64,000 nucleotides of DNA from Calliphora vicina (taxonomy: Eukaryota > Arthropoda > Insecta > Diptera > Calliphoridae). The stretch covers positions 131,702,226 through 131,766,225 of the forward strand of contig NC_088780.1 of assembly GCF_958450345.1 (NCBI RefSeq), in the 5' to 3' direction. The position numbers were made by a program, and so were the translations under genes. The notes below the pieces were generated by a model that saw only the letters and a program-made list of their open reading frames with translations, was not told the origin of the DNA and searched no databases. Positions 33,691-45,334 of the stretch are shown in pieces. The first letter of the stretch is position 1; every line of letters begins with the position of its first letter.

Positions 33691-35500
33691 ATGGAGTATT
33701 TACATTGAAAATTCAAACTTGGCGGGTGGGTGTTCATGTGTGAAAACCCGTCCTAATGGTTTTTTTTAATATTATAAATTATTAAATTTATCAATATAAA
33801 AGTTAGCTGATGTGCATCAGACTGAAGTAAGAATCAAACATAGGGAGAACTAATGGTCCTTTTTCGTTCTTCTAATGGTAGTTTTTGAATTGCTAATAAT
33901 AATGTACCTTGAAACATGAAATAGAGCATATAGTTGGTCTCATCAAAATTTTTTTTTGAAATTGAGGTTTTAGTCATTTCATGTCATTCACACAAATATA
34001 CCTCGTTTATAGATTATTTGTTATTAGATATTTGCAGGCAAATATTTTTACTCTTTCGAAACGTATTACATAAATAGACAATTTGGGAGAAATAAAAATA
34101 TTATGATAATGAAGTCAATTTTCGTAAGTTTTGAAAATTCCTCCATTATTTTGCTATTCTAAAAATTGTTCCGTTTGTCAAATCATTGCATATTTGGTCC
34201 TAGTTTTCTTGTAAACTTAATTCTTCAAATTTGTTCGAGGGTAAATCGATTAAAAGATTTTTCATTGGTCGTTAAAAAGTATTAAATTAATATTCATATA
34301 ATCCATTTTCAAAACTCAACAACCATTACTTTTTCAAAAAAAAAATTATGGAGAAAAATAATACAAATTTAAGTTCTCAAACTTAAGATAATATTCATTT
34401 GTATTAATAATATTATTTTAATCATTTGTACTAATATAGTAATCAACTTAAATCACTGAGAAAACTGTAGAGAGCAATGAAATGTGGGTAATGCAAACTA
34501 TAAAGCCGGCTTTGTTTATTTCTTAAAGTAGGTCACCTAGATTTTCTCTTTCGAGATGTAAATAGATTCTGACACTCTCAAATTCATCATCCCTTGTTGT
34601 TAACATCTTTTGTTTTGTTCTCGAAATTCTAAACAAGCATCGTAATCATCATCTCATGTGTGCTCTCATCTGTTGTAATGTTTGTAAACAAACATCACCA
34701 CTCTCTTCCTCTCCAATTACTGTGTCAAGTGGGTGGCTTAGTTTAATAACAAGTGTTTTTTTCTATTATTTTGGTTTGTTTTATGGTTTACAGTGTTTTT
34801 GTTTTTTTTTGTTATCAATGCGTATGATAAACGCAGACTCCACATCTTCGGCTGCAGGTATAGATACTTAAAATATTTTCACAATTTTTCTAGAGGTCGC
34901 CCCTGGTTTTTTTTTGGAAAAAATTTTCACCCACTTACATAATCATGAAAAATATGCTTTTAATATTTATTTCAATTCTTTTTTGCTGGTTATAATTGAT
35001 ATATTTAAGCATTTTAGACTTCCAAGCACTATTTTCCTTATTTATTTATTAGAACCGCACCTTGTTTTGTTGTTATCTTTTATAGCAGCCAATTTATTTT
35101 ATGATTCTTTCACATATTGTGTTGGAAAAAAGGGTTTGGCACTTTTTTCTGTTTTATATTTGAAATTTTATTTGATATTTAGACAATTTTCACTTATTTT
35201 TTAGCAATTAAATTTGCTCACTTTAATCGCCAACAATTTTCGTGGTAATTTCCTTTTGATTTTATTACTTTTTTATAGGAAAATGTGTGGTTTTTTTGAT
35301 TTAATTAATACTGTAGACAAATTTATTTGTTTTTTTTCTTTGTCTTGTAACTTACATTACTGCTTTTGTAACGGTTTTGTTGCGATATTGTTAAAATACT
35401 TTTAAACAGTTAGAGCTCTCGGATGTAACTGAACCAAAGAAAAATGTATCTGCCAGGAGTTACTTGGTTAGACGACAAATGACGATTCTCATTTTAGCGG
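33691..35500. other. AT-rich intergenic DNA, nothing supported
   Basis: Only short unsupported frames and homopolymer-rich sequence. No gene, RNA or clear transposon end was recognised here. Confidence 0.5.
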
Positions 35501-35520
35501 ATACATACAATCTGTACACT

Positions 35521-35555
35521 ACATACATACACACACACACACACTCACATACATA
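35521..35555. repeat. (CA)n / CATA microsatellite
   Basis: An uninterrupted AC run bordered by ACATACATAC and CACATACATAC. Confidence 0.85.
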
Positions 35556-35701
35556 CGAATAATAGTGCGTATGAGGAAAGTCCTAGTGTGAAGGAGTACA
35601 GGGTGTGAAATTTTATACTTTTTTTTGTTTGATTTAATCGTTTTTAATAAACATATCACCTGAAACTACATACTATTTTAATATCCCATTTCAATCATAA
35701 A

Positions 35702-36230
35702 ACAAGAAAAAGTATTGTCGGTCAAGCCCGACCACATAATACCCTACACTAAGTAAATGAGCAAAAACATTTTTCGAAATGGACCTTATATGGCCCATTT
35801 TTAGGAGATTAATCCACGTTAAAGTGATTTTCGGAAGCGGGTCTTGTCTTGGAGCTATCACTAATTATGGACCGATCATAATAAAATTTGGTGACATGAA
35901 TTCCGTATATATAAAACTTATTTGGAGCAAATTTTGTGAATATTACCAATAAAGTCCAATTTCGGGAGGACATTTGTGTGGGGGCTAGGTGAAATAATGC
36001 CAGTTTCAATAGGCTTGGTCCTTGAGCCGATAAAATTAAATGTACCAAATTTTATAGAAATATCTTCAAAATTGCGAGCTGTACTCGGCGCACAAGGTTT
36101 ACATGGACAACCACCCGGACGGACGGACATCGTTTAATCGACTCAGAAAATAATTCTGATTTGATCGGTATACTTCAAGGTGGGTGTTAAATAATATTTT
36201 TGGGAGTTACAAACATCTCCACGAACGCAA
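35702..36230. repeat. Dispersed repeat, AACAAG...GGTCAAGCCCGACC family, copy 1
   Basis: Starts AACAAGAAAAAGTATTGTCG and GGTCAAGCCCGACC, then CCCTACACTAAGTAAATGAG, and later CGACTCAGAAAATAATTCTG, GATCGGTATAC and GGGAGTTACAAACATC. A second, shorter copy follows at 36249. No coding potential. This is a common type of short non-autonomous repeat in fly genomes; its class is uncertain. Confidence 0.65.
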
Positions 36231-36248
36231 TAATTAAGAAATATAAAA

Positions 36249-36500
36249 ACAAGTAAGAAAGTATAGTCGGTCAAGCACGAATCTACACTGAGTGTATGAA
36301 CAAATAATTTTTCTTTAAAAATTTCATATATAAGGGCAGCTATGATCAATTATTTACTCAAGAAATGTTTTAATGTGATTTATTTTTATATAAAACTTAT
36401 TTTATATAAAACTACATTGTTCAATCGACCCAGAAAGTGATTCTGTGTCGATCGGTTGTTGGGCAAATATTTTTGAGCGTTACAAACATCCTTCCAATGA
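36249..36500. repeat. Dispersed repeat, AACAAGTAAGAAAG family, copy 2
   Basis: AACAAGTAAGAAAGTATAGT and CGGTCAAGCACGA, then TACACTGAGTGTATGAACAA and CGACCCAGAAAGTGATTCTG with GAGCGTTACAAACATCC. It is in the same order as the copy at 35702, with an internal deletion. Confidence 0.6.
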
Positions 36501-37129
36501 TGGTTTGAACTTAATTTTTATAGGGTTTTATTTTTGTTGACCATTTTTCCGACCGAAACCAGTCTTTTATGACGAAACCTTAATAATCGACCTAATCCGA
36601 AACAAACCAAAACTTTTTGAAGGAAGTACCAATTTCCGATATAATTTTAATACGATTATTTTGATTTTATAGCATATTTCAACATACCCTCTATATAGTG
36701 ATATCATATTGTATATTTATCTTGAACAGTATGTGTTTTTGAGGAAACAGTTTTTCTGGGTAGTTCTAAATGTCTTTTACAAAAACTTATTAGTCCTCGG
36801 GATTTAACTATGATAAACTTGCATCTCATTTAAAAATTCATAATCAGTAATTTTTCTTTATTAAAGTTCGGTATCCCGAACAATTTTGTTAGAATGCTGC
36901 CCTAAATCGAATATTCGGTCGACCTCTAGTTTAAAGTGTCAATGTTTACATTTACAAAACATTCCTAAACATGTCAAATATTCTACACTAGCCCACCCCC
37001 ACTGTCCTCTCCATATAATGCTATTAAAAACAAAATCTAAAGAATATTTTTGGTAAAAAATGGTTTCGTCTTGTAAAATGGTGTTTTTTTTATAAATTGA
37101 AATAAAACAGAAAAAAAAGGTTTTTGGAT

Positions 37130-37437
37130 TCCATCCAATTTGCTTTATTAATTAGATAATTTTACGGCATTAATTTCTTAATAAGATTTCGGCAATAACG
37201 AGTCGAATATTCGCTTACAAGTGTTCGATAGTTTCTGGTTTATCTGCATAGACTTGGGACTTTACATATTCCCGGAGAAAATAATCTAACGGCGTCAAAC
37301 CACTTGAAGTGGCCAGGTCTATTTCTTGAAATTATTTGTTTCTCTTAGTAAATTTATTGCATTGAGATATATGGCGCCATCCAGCTTAAACCACATGTCT
37401 GCAATATGATACATAGATTCTCGAATTAATAGATCTG
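37130..37437 (-). pseudogene. Remnant of IS630/mariner-type transposase C-terminus
   Basis: Translating the minus strand gives RESMYHIADMWFKLDGAI, the usual M-W-F-x-x-D-G-A start of the second catalytic block, then LLRETNNF, and after a frameshift DLTPLDYFLREYVKSQVYAD with KPETIEHL, the familiar (P)DLTPLDYFLWGYVK block. Stops and frameshifts interrupt it and the N-terminal half is absent, so it is a dead fragment. Confidence 0.75.
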
Positions 37438-37487
37438 ATGGACGATCATGATTTTCAAAATAAATTTGAAAAAATTTGCAAACCAAA

Positions 37488-37640
37488 GACCCCATTCAGA
37501 CTTGGCAATTTAGTTGCGCAAGTCTCTTGCCCAACAACAAAACAGCATGCAAAATTTTCTTCTCCTCAACCCGACATTATCTGTGGTATCTACAAACACA
37601 AGAAACTTGCGCAACTAAATTGCCTAGTGTGTAAGGGGTC
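37488..37640. mobile_element. GGGGTC-ended MITE, copy 1
   Basis: A 153-bp element with long inverted ends: GACCCC, then GGCAATTTAGTTGCGCAAG, inverted at the right as CTTGCGCAACTAAATTGCC and GGGGTC. The middle shares AACAACAAAACAGCATGC and CTACAAACACAAGA with copy 2 (57998-58150). Flanks are AAA and TAA, close to a 3-bp duplication. Confidence 0.85.
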
Positions 37641-40372
37641 TAACTAACCGCAAAACAACCGAGAACTGTCAAATCAGCTGTCACAGAAAACATTGCTGAC
37701 AGTTTAAAGTTCTCCGCCTCTAACCCTTTATTATAGCTATAGCAATTTGAATTACATCCAAAATAATAGATATTTTGATTGTCTGAATAAAAAATTTATA
37801 TTGTCTGAATAAAAAAATGCCTAAATCAAAATAAACAACTAGAAACAGTGCCAAAAATTTAAAATTGCGATTTATCTTTTAAATGAAATAAAATTAGTTA
37901 AAATTTTTCCGATTTTTCACAAATATTAAAAATATACTTTCAAGTGAAATATCTTAAACTTTTTGAATTAATTTTATTACGCTTTAAATAAGTTGTATCC
38001 AAATTGCGTGTTTTGAATAACATTCTCTTACAAAAATGTTCTTTTTATTTATGACGGGGGGTCATTTCCTGTAGTAGTTTCAAAAGAACTTTTAAAAATG
38101 CAAAGTTTGCTGCAGCACCCTGTATTATTTGCTACCGTTAAACGTTTTATCAATGATAACAAATTAAAACATTTGTGTGCTCGATTTTGAATAAATATGT
38201 ATATGTACATTAAACGTGCCCTTAAAAATAGATTTGCTTTGGATGGGTCTTATTTTTATAGTTATTTCTTTAACTTATGCTAAATTTGAGGTCAATCGGA
38301 TAACCAGAATCCGTTTCGGAAATCGGTTGTAAGTTTTGTTATATAAATGCTGTTGTTTAAATAACACTTTTTTTAAAAAAATTTGTAAAAAGCAATACAA
38401 AAAATTCGTATTTTTTGAATATTCAACGTGCAAAAAAATTTGTTGGAAATATAATTTTCTCTGAAATATAAGATTAATTTCAATCTCTAAAAAAATAGGA
38501 AACATTTTTAAGAAATCAATAAAAGTACAGTTGTTTATCCAATTTTACAACTTTCAATCACCTTCCACGGGTTCTCATTATCCGAATTTTCATCTCAAAT
38601 TTTCGGCACAAAATAAGTCACAACCAAAGCAAATCTATTTTAAAGGGCAGTACTAATGTACATACGGACAATGTATGTTTTTGCCTTTATGTCTGTATAT
38701 GTATCTATCATTCAAACAATACCCATTACATTCCTTTACATTGCGCTGCTATTTGGCGAGTGAATTATTTGCGCGAGGGTTGCAAAGCTGATAAGCAGAC
38801 AAATTTACAAATAGAGAAATGCAGAGTCGTCACTATGCTGGGAGAGATATTTTATTTAAACATGAAAAGGAAACAACGGTTAACAGCTTCCAAAAATACG
38901 AAAAATTTAGCTGGAGGAAAGTATATTTTTATAATTAAAATTTGTTCAATGGAGGTATCCAAAAAAAGTTTTGTTGATTTTGGATTAACTTCAATTATTT
39001 CAGTAAATTGCTCATAGCATAGTTCAAAAATTATACATAATTAAGTAAATCTACTTTTTTCAGCGTTTTATAAATAAATAATTTAGAGCAATATTTTAAA
39101 ATTCTAAACTATTTTTGTTTTATTGTTACAGATAATGAATGCATTGTTCCAGACAAAAAAAGTATACAAGTCATCCTGGAGTTTTTTTACAGGCGAAGCG
39201 ATCCTAGTATAAATAAATATACTTACATTATTTTGTCATTAATAAAACTGTACTTAATTCTACTTCATGTATTTTTTATTTATTAAAAAACTATTTTTTG
39301 CAATATTTTATTTAAATCTGTTTTATTTCTAAAGAAAAAATTAAAGAAAATTCCATTTAATCATTATTTGTAATTTTCTTAATCAGTATAATAAATAATA
39401 CATACATGCGGTAGCGTAAATATGCTGAAAATAACTAACTGACGTTTCAAAAAAATATTTTTTTAGGATTTGGGTCAAATTTAAAATTTTTGTGAAATAC
39501 CAGGCCAACAGAATCCAGCAGCAGTCTGATTTTACAAAAAAAAAAGTTTTTTGAAATATTTGAGTCACCCTGTGCAATTTGTTAAATTTCGCAAAAGCTT
39601 CACATAACTTAAGGCTGAAAATAATTTGCAAATAATGATCCGCCCTAAAGTATGTTATGGTTTTCCGGATAATAGAATTGAGTTCGTTTGTAATTTAGTT
39701 TTTAAGCCAAAAGTAACCCTACATCTGGATTCTCACCAGGAAATAGTGGATTCTCACCAGAAAATGTGTAAAGTAAACAAAAACGACTTATTTTATAGCA
39801 ATTTTATTAGAAAATATATGTTTTTAAGCATAATTGAAATTAATTTAGTTTCTAATTTTTTAAACATAATTTGAGTTTTTCTCCTTAGTTTTTAGTTATA
39901 TTGATAAAATGTTGTTTATGGAGGATAATTACTTTTTAATTGGATTTCATCAATTTTTCTCTTCGCCAAACTTGCTGAAATAAAAAATAATGAAATAATT
40001 GATTAACAATATATATTAATATATAATTAAAATTACACAGATTTGCCTATATACATATATACATATGTATGTTAATTGATACCTTAGTAAACTAATCTTT
40101 AGACCTTTAAATGGTGTGCAACATAATATTTCTATGTAAATATAATAAAAAAAAATGTCATTATAAAGCTACGTTCACATTGATAACATATTTGACGAAA
40201 AAAACGTAACCACCATTTTCAACAACTTGTATAAATAAATATTTGTTCTAAGGAAAGAGAAATATCGATAAGTCAATCTATATACATCGTTATAATGTAA
40301 CATAAACATACATAAGGTATGTTTATGAAATGATTTGGTCCAAAAAAAAACTTGTATAAAACCTTGTTCATG
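37641..40372. other. AT-rich intergenic DNA, nothing supported
   Basis: No coding region, RNA gene or well-bounded element was recognised; reading frames are short and composition-driven. Confidence 0.5.
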
Positions 40373-40380
40373 ATTTTAAT

Positions 40381-41369
40381 TAGAATTTCCAAAAAACCGA
40401 AGAATTTCAAAACCGCGGTTTCGGGTTTAAAAAATTGAAAACCGATCGGATTCGGTTTTATTTCGGTTTTGAGATAATTTGTTAAATATTAATTAAGTGT
40501 TATAGTACGAAAATTAATTGTTAATATAGGAAATGCTATAAAAATTTAAAATTCAAACTTGACGGGGTTCAAGAGGATAAAGAAAAATTTATTTTAATGG
40601 TGCTCTTTTAATATATTAAATTAGTTAGCGTATATGTACATTAAAGTTGGCTAATATGCTTTTCAGAAAAGAAATAATCAAGAATAGGGGACTCAATGGT
40701 ATTATGATACCAAAAATGGAGAACTAAACCAAACTAAGGAGTACTTTTTGGTTCTTCAAAATGGTACACATGATTCTGAATGAGTTAGAATTCACAAAAG
40801 AAGACTTTAGTGGTACCTTTCTTTAGCATTTTCTATAATGGAGCCAGAATCATGATGCTGATAAGGAATACAAAATGTGGGTTTTTATTGTACTTTTTTT
40901 ATTCTAATAATACGTTTCGAATGAGCTAGAATTACAATGAATCAATAAACATGAAACATTATCCTAAATTAGTATTAATTTTAAATTAATTTGAAAACAA
41001 CTAAGTATTTGTTACAAAAATGTTGCATTATTTTTTTAAAATTAAATAAATAAATTAAATAATTATCAGGAAATTCTTGTGTGATCAATATTTTTAAATG
41101 AGTTTGTGTCATTCTTTATTAACAGGTTTCCTTGCATAGCCTGCGAAAAGTACCCTGCTACATCATCTGAAGCAATTATAGTAATACAATTTAAAGAAAT
41201 CTTAAGATATTTTTACCGATCTGTTTTTAGGGATATTTTTACCGATCTGTTTTTAGGGGATTGGATACTGAAAATATATTAAAAGTAAAAACCGAAGATT
41301 AATTTTGTCGGTTTCGGTTTTAAGCCTTGAAAAACCGCGGTTTCGGTTAAAACCGAACACGAAACTCTA
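40381..41369. mobile_element. hAT-like element, AACCGCGGTTTCGG ends, perfect 8-bp duplication
   Basis: Ends TAGAATTTCC and GAAACTCTA are followed inwards by CCGAA.. and AAACCGCGGTTTCGG motifs in both orientations. A perfect 8-bp duplication ATTTTAAT flanks it (40373-40380 and 41370-41377), supporting hAT-type insertion. 989 bp, non-coding as far as I can see. Confidence 0.75.
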
Positions 41370-42404
41370 ATTTTAATGGTCAATTTAGAAATTCAGTATT
41401 TTTCGTAACATTATATTACGTATACTTATTATATAATTATGCAATATAAGAACAATCATGTTCTAATGTTTGTACTTTGATATAAAGATGAGATGTTAAT
41501 TTTTAATTTGTTTTATAAAATTCTTATGTTAATAGAATAAATGCGATAAAATTAGATGGCATTTCTTCTGTAAATATGAAACTTATTTGTGTTGAATTTT
41601 ATTTGAATACCAAAATTTTTAAGAAATCTATACGCGTTCAAGTGATTTTCAAATGGTGGCATCATGTAAACAATTAATTTAAAGCGCATTAACATTATTT
41701 ACCTAATTTTTGATACCATATAAACAATTGATTTTCATCACATTTTGGTATAATTCTCTCATGTAAACAATTGATTTTAAGTTCTTTCTGCAATGAAATT
41801 TTATTTTTTACATTATTTACCTAATTGTTGACCAAATGTAGATATTTTCATTATTTATGTATGTATTTGGTTAGAGTATTTTTAAGTATAATTTAAATTG
41901 TTTGTTTAAATGTAAATGTTGAATTGCTGACATAATGCAAACAATTAATTTTGAGCATTGCTTTTTAATATTTTATTTAATCTTTTAACATTGTTTACAA
42001 TTAATTTTCAGTAGTTTTTTTTAATAATTTACATTTATGACATCAATTTTTTTTACATTATTTAGCAATTTTTTTCATATTCCTCGCAAAGAAAACATAT
42101 GGCATCAAGTGAAAGGTATTTGAAATGGAATAATGAAATTTGTACTTAGAAAGTACTTATTGTAGTTTAAATTAATACGTTATAAACCTCATATAATTAT
42201 ACCGAAAAATTAAAGTTCGATTTTCTTAGACATAATTTTTATTATTTGCATTAAAGAGAGAGCCAGAAAAAACTTATACATACTACTTGTATTAAATTAA
42301 ACTTAAAAATTCTCAAAAATACGTAAATTTATTCAAATACTGTATAAATTCATTAAACGTCAATTATTGGCATATTACTTGGTATTTATAAATTTATGCA
42401 CTTT

Positions 42405-43037
42405 TTATACCCTTCGCCTTTCGTGGCAAGGGTATATATAAGTTGTAATTTCTACATTTTTCATTTGCGACCCCACAAAGTATATATGTATATTCTGGAT
42501 CGTTATAGATCCAGAAGTCGATATAGCCATGTCCGTCTGTATATTGAAATCAACTTTCCGTAGCCACCAAATAACTTAAATACATGATTCATACATCAAT
42601 ATGTCGGCTCGGTTGCTATTTAAAATCGACAAAATCGGCCCATACATGTCTGAGATATAAGGAAAAAACCGGGACAACCTCGATTTTTGCCCCATTTTTT
42701 ATTTATATCTGGATTACTAAGTCATTAATATAGACAATATGGATATCTAATAATAGGTATTTTAAAGACCATTGCAACGATGTATATAAGGCTATAGTAA
42801 GTTGGACCTACAATGGGTCAAAATCGGGAAAAATATTTTTAACCCGAATTTTTTTCATCAAAAAATTTTTTTGTCATAAATTATTTTTCCAAACAAATTT
42901 TAAAATCTATTTAAAAAAAAAATTTAAAACAATTAAAAAAAAATTTTAATTTTATTTAAATAAAAATATTTGTATGTATAATTTGGTGAAGGGTATATAA
43001 GATTCGGCACAGCCCAATATAGCTCTCTTACTTGTTT
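42405..43037. repeat. Dispersed repeat, CCCTTCGCC...CTCTTACTTGTTT family
   Basis: Begins TATACCCTTCGCCTTTCGTG and GGGTATATATAAG, includes CATTTGCGACCCCACAAAG, ATCCAGAAGTCGATATAGCC and ATGTCCGTCTGT. Ends GAAGGGTATATAAGATTCGG and CTCTCTTACTTGTTTT. Reversed, it begins AACAAGTAAGAGAGCTATAT, linking it with the repeats at 36249 and 51223. Confidence 0.65.
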
Positions 43038-43039
43038 TC

Positions 43040-44457
43040 TATGCAATTTCATGATATTAAGATTCATCGTTCTGCCCATGCCCCTGTGAAATATTTGCAC
43101 CCTTTTACAAGACAAATAAACGACACCACTGAAATGAAAGCTAAACATTCCTCACTATGTTTGACACACATTCAAATGAGACATCTAGAGAGGGTGGCTT
43201 TTGTTTTTATTTTGAAATATCAACAAAACTAAAGTGTTCAGCACATTTCTAAACAGAAAAACATACATGGAAAGATAAACGCATAAATTATCAATATTAT
43301 CACTAGCGTGGTAAAAATTAATGTTTAATAATAATCAAAAGAAGGAACCAATAAACTGAACAATAATTATAATTGAAACTACACAAACATTTGATTAAAT
43401 GAACAGCAGTAAATATTAAGCGTCAGTAGTAAGTTCCATAAAATAAATTTAGATAACCAAATGTGTATAACAAATATTATTATATTCTAGTAAATATGCA
43501 AACTATTTGATACAAATCCTGTCTCGCCAATTCGATTAAAACTTATTTAAACTGCGCAATTGTTTGAATTATTTTGATGGGGGGGAGAGCCATCTCAAAC
43601 ATTCTTAACTTGTGTTCAGCTGTTAGACAAGAGATGTCTAAGTTAATGTTGTGTATAGGGACCAAAACAAAAAAAGGGAGGCTGCGTATTTGTTCAAAAT
43701 CCGATTCAACAGGTTTTTTATTTCAGAAATGTATATCAGCTGTTTGTGTAAACAGATGTATTCAGCTGTTTTACTGATTGTACTCATATTACTGTTTGTT
43801 GTTTCATTCATTGAAAATTTTAATAATTGATATACTTTCAAGGACATGTTCTAGATATTCTTCCAACAGGTGTTACTTACATTTCTTAGTTTTCTTTTTG
43901 TTATTTTTACTCCCATTTTTCATGCTTTTCTTACAATACTTGTAAATGTGAGTCATTCCACTATTTTTTTTTAAAATTTATGTTATAGTTAACTATTCGA
44001 TTTTTTTTTAAAAATATTGGTTGATTGGTAAAAATTTGTACGAAAATTACTCAATTTTTAAATAATTATTGAGTTTTTATCACACAAAATTGGAAATTTG
44101 AAAATTGTTTTCAGTTATGCTGCGATAACGATAGAGTATTTCAGGCCTGTCACACATTCCGTTCGAAATGGTTTTGATTCCGTAATTACCGTTAAATTTT
44201 TTAAATTCGCAAAACATTTAATCGTTCTGTTTTTCCATTTTTAATTTGACAACGTTACGCTTATCAATACCAAATCTGTATTTTTAGTAAATAATTTGAT
44301 TAAAAAATCGAGAAAAACGAAAAAATGTTAACAAATATCAATGCCATTTAGAAAACTAAAATTACTAAATATGTATTTCTAAAGAAGCAAAATACTGAGT
44401 TAATTCCACTTTCGATCGAAATGGAACACTAAAAGGGCCAGAGAATTTTTGTAAAAA
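43040..44457. other. AT-rich intergenic DNA, nothing supported
   Basis: No gene or bounded repeat was recognised in this stretch. Confidence 0.45.
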
Positions 44458-44575
44458 TTAAACCTAAGTTTCCATTGTTTTGTCGATACTATAATAATTA
44501 ATATTTTTTATTTTTGTTTCTATTTTCAGAATTTTATTAATTATATTCTTATTTTTAATAATACTAAAAGATATA
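44458..44575 (+). repeat. 3'-end fragment of the 45.3-kb Tc1-like element
   Basis: ACCTAAGTTTCCATTGTTTT, then GTCGATACTATAATAA and ATTTTCAGAATTTTATTAAT, matches the segment after the transposase in the element at 45335-46856 (ACCTAAGTTTCCATTTTTTT, GTCAATGCCGTAATAA). It is a solo end fragment, interrupted on its right by a MITE. Confidence 0.6.
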
Positions 44576-44700
44576 CAGCCCAATTATAAAAAAAAATCCC
44601 CGGGAGTGTTTTCTCTTTTCTCATTTTTCCTATTCATATTCTAAGGTAAAAAACCGAAAAGGGAAAAAACTCCCCGGGAATTTTTTTCATAATTGGGCTG
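44576..44700. mobile_element. CAGCCCAATTAT-ended MITE
   Basis: A 125-bp palindrome: CAGCCCAATTAT plus an A-run and CCCCGGGA on the left; TCCCCGGG, a T-run and ATAATTGGGCTG on the right. ATA occurs on both sides and may be a 3-bp duplication. Confidence 0.8.
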
Positions 44701-45189
44701 ATAAATTTCTTAAGAATTTTTTGGGTTGACAAAGCTGCCAGTATATTGTCAACCAAGCCATTCTGAAAAACTATTTTCTCAAAAAACTCTTTCTGAGAAT
44801 TTGGGAATTGATTGCAAAATACCTACTCAACTCATTTGTTTAAAAATACAACTATAAACGAAGAAAAATAATGTACATGTTTGAGAGACAAAATATTTTA
44901 TTGTAGTATTTATTATATGGAAATATGTTCAATTAATTTCGATGTGTGTTAATATAAACATATTTAAAACAAATATCAAATAGCAAGTTATTTTTTATAT
45001 TTTATTATTTCAATTAAAAACATAAAAGTATTGAGTAGTATTAGAGTCAATACTTGAAGAGTACTGAGTACTATCGAGTGTTTTATAGTATCAACATTTT
45101 ACAACACTAACATCAAGATTAGAGTATCCAAAACCGGTCAAAGCGGTTTCGTTTTTTTTTAGGTAAACAAAATTTATTTTATTTTGGTG

Positions 45190-45334
45190 GCTTCGGAAAG
45201 TTGATTTCAACAGACAGACAAACGGACATGGCTTAATCGACTCCGCTATATATAAGGATCCAGAATATGTATATATACTTTATAGGATCGGAAAATTATA
45301 TTGTGGAAATTACAAACGGAATGACAAACTTATA
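45190..45334. repeat. Dispersed repeat, 5' part, interrupted by a Tc1-like insertion
   Basis: Contains AAAGTTGATTTCAACAGACA, ACGGACATGGCTTAATCGAC, GGATCCAGAATATG and TACAAACGGAATGACAAACT. It stops at the TA where the Tc1-like element inserts; the continuation CCCTTCTCACGAAGGTGAAG is at 46861-46889. The same family is at 42405 and 51223. Confidence 0.7.

Noticed and set aside
34656..35405. Phe/Leu-rich frames that look like membrane proteins
   Set aside because: T-rich DNA gives Phe/Leu-rich translations; no start context or family likeness.
37438..37647. 69-codon plus-strand frame
   Set aside because: Mostly the GGGGTC-ended MITE; not a gene.
38760..39017. 85-codon plus-strand frame MNYLREGCKADKQT...
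   Set aside because: No recognisable motif, no splice partner and no composition bias; chance open frame is likely.
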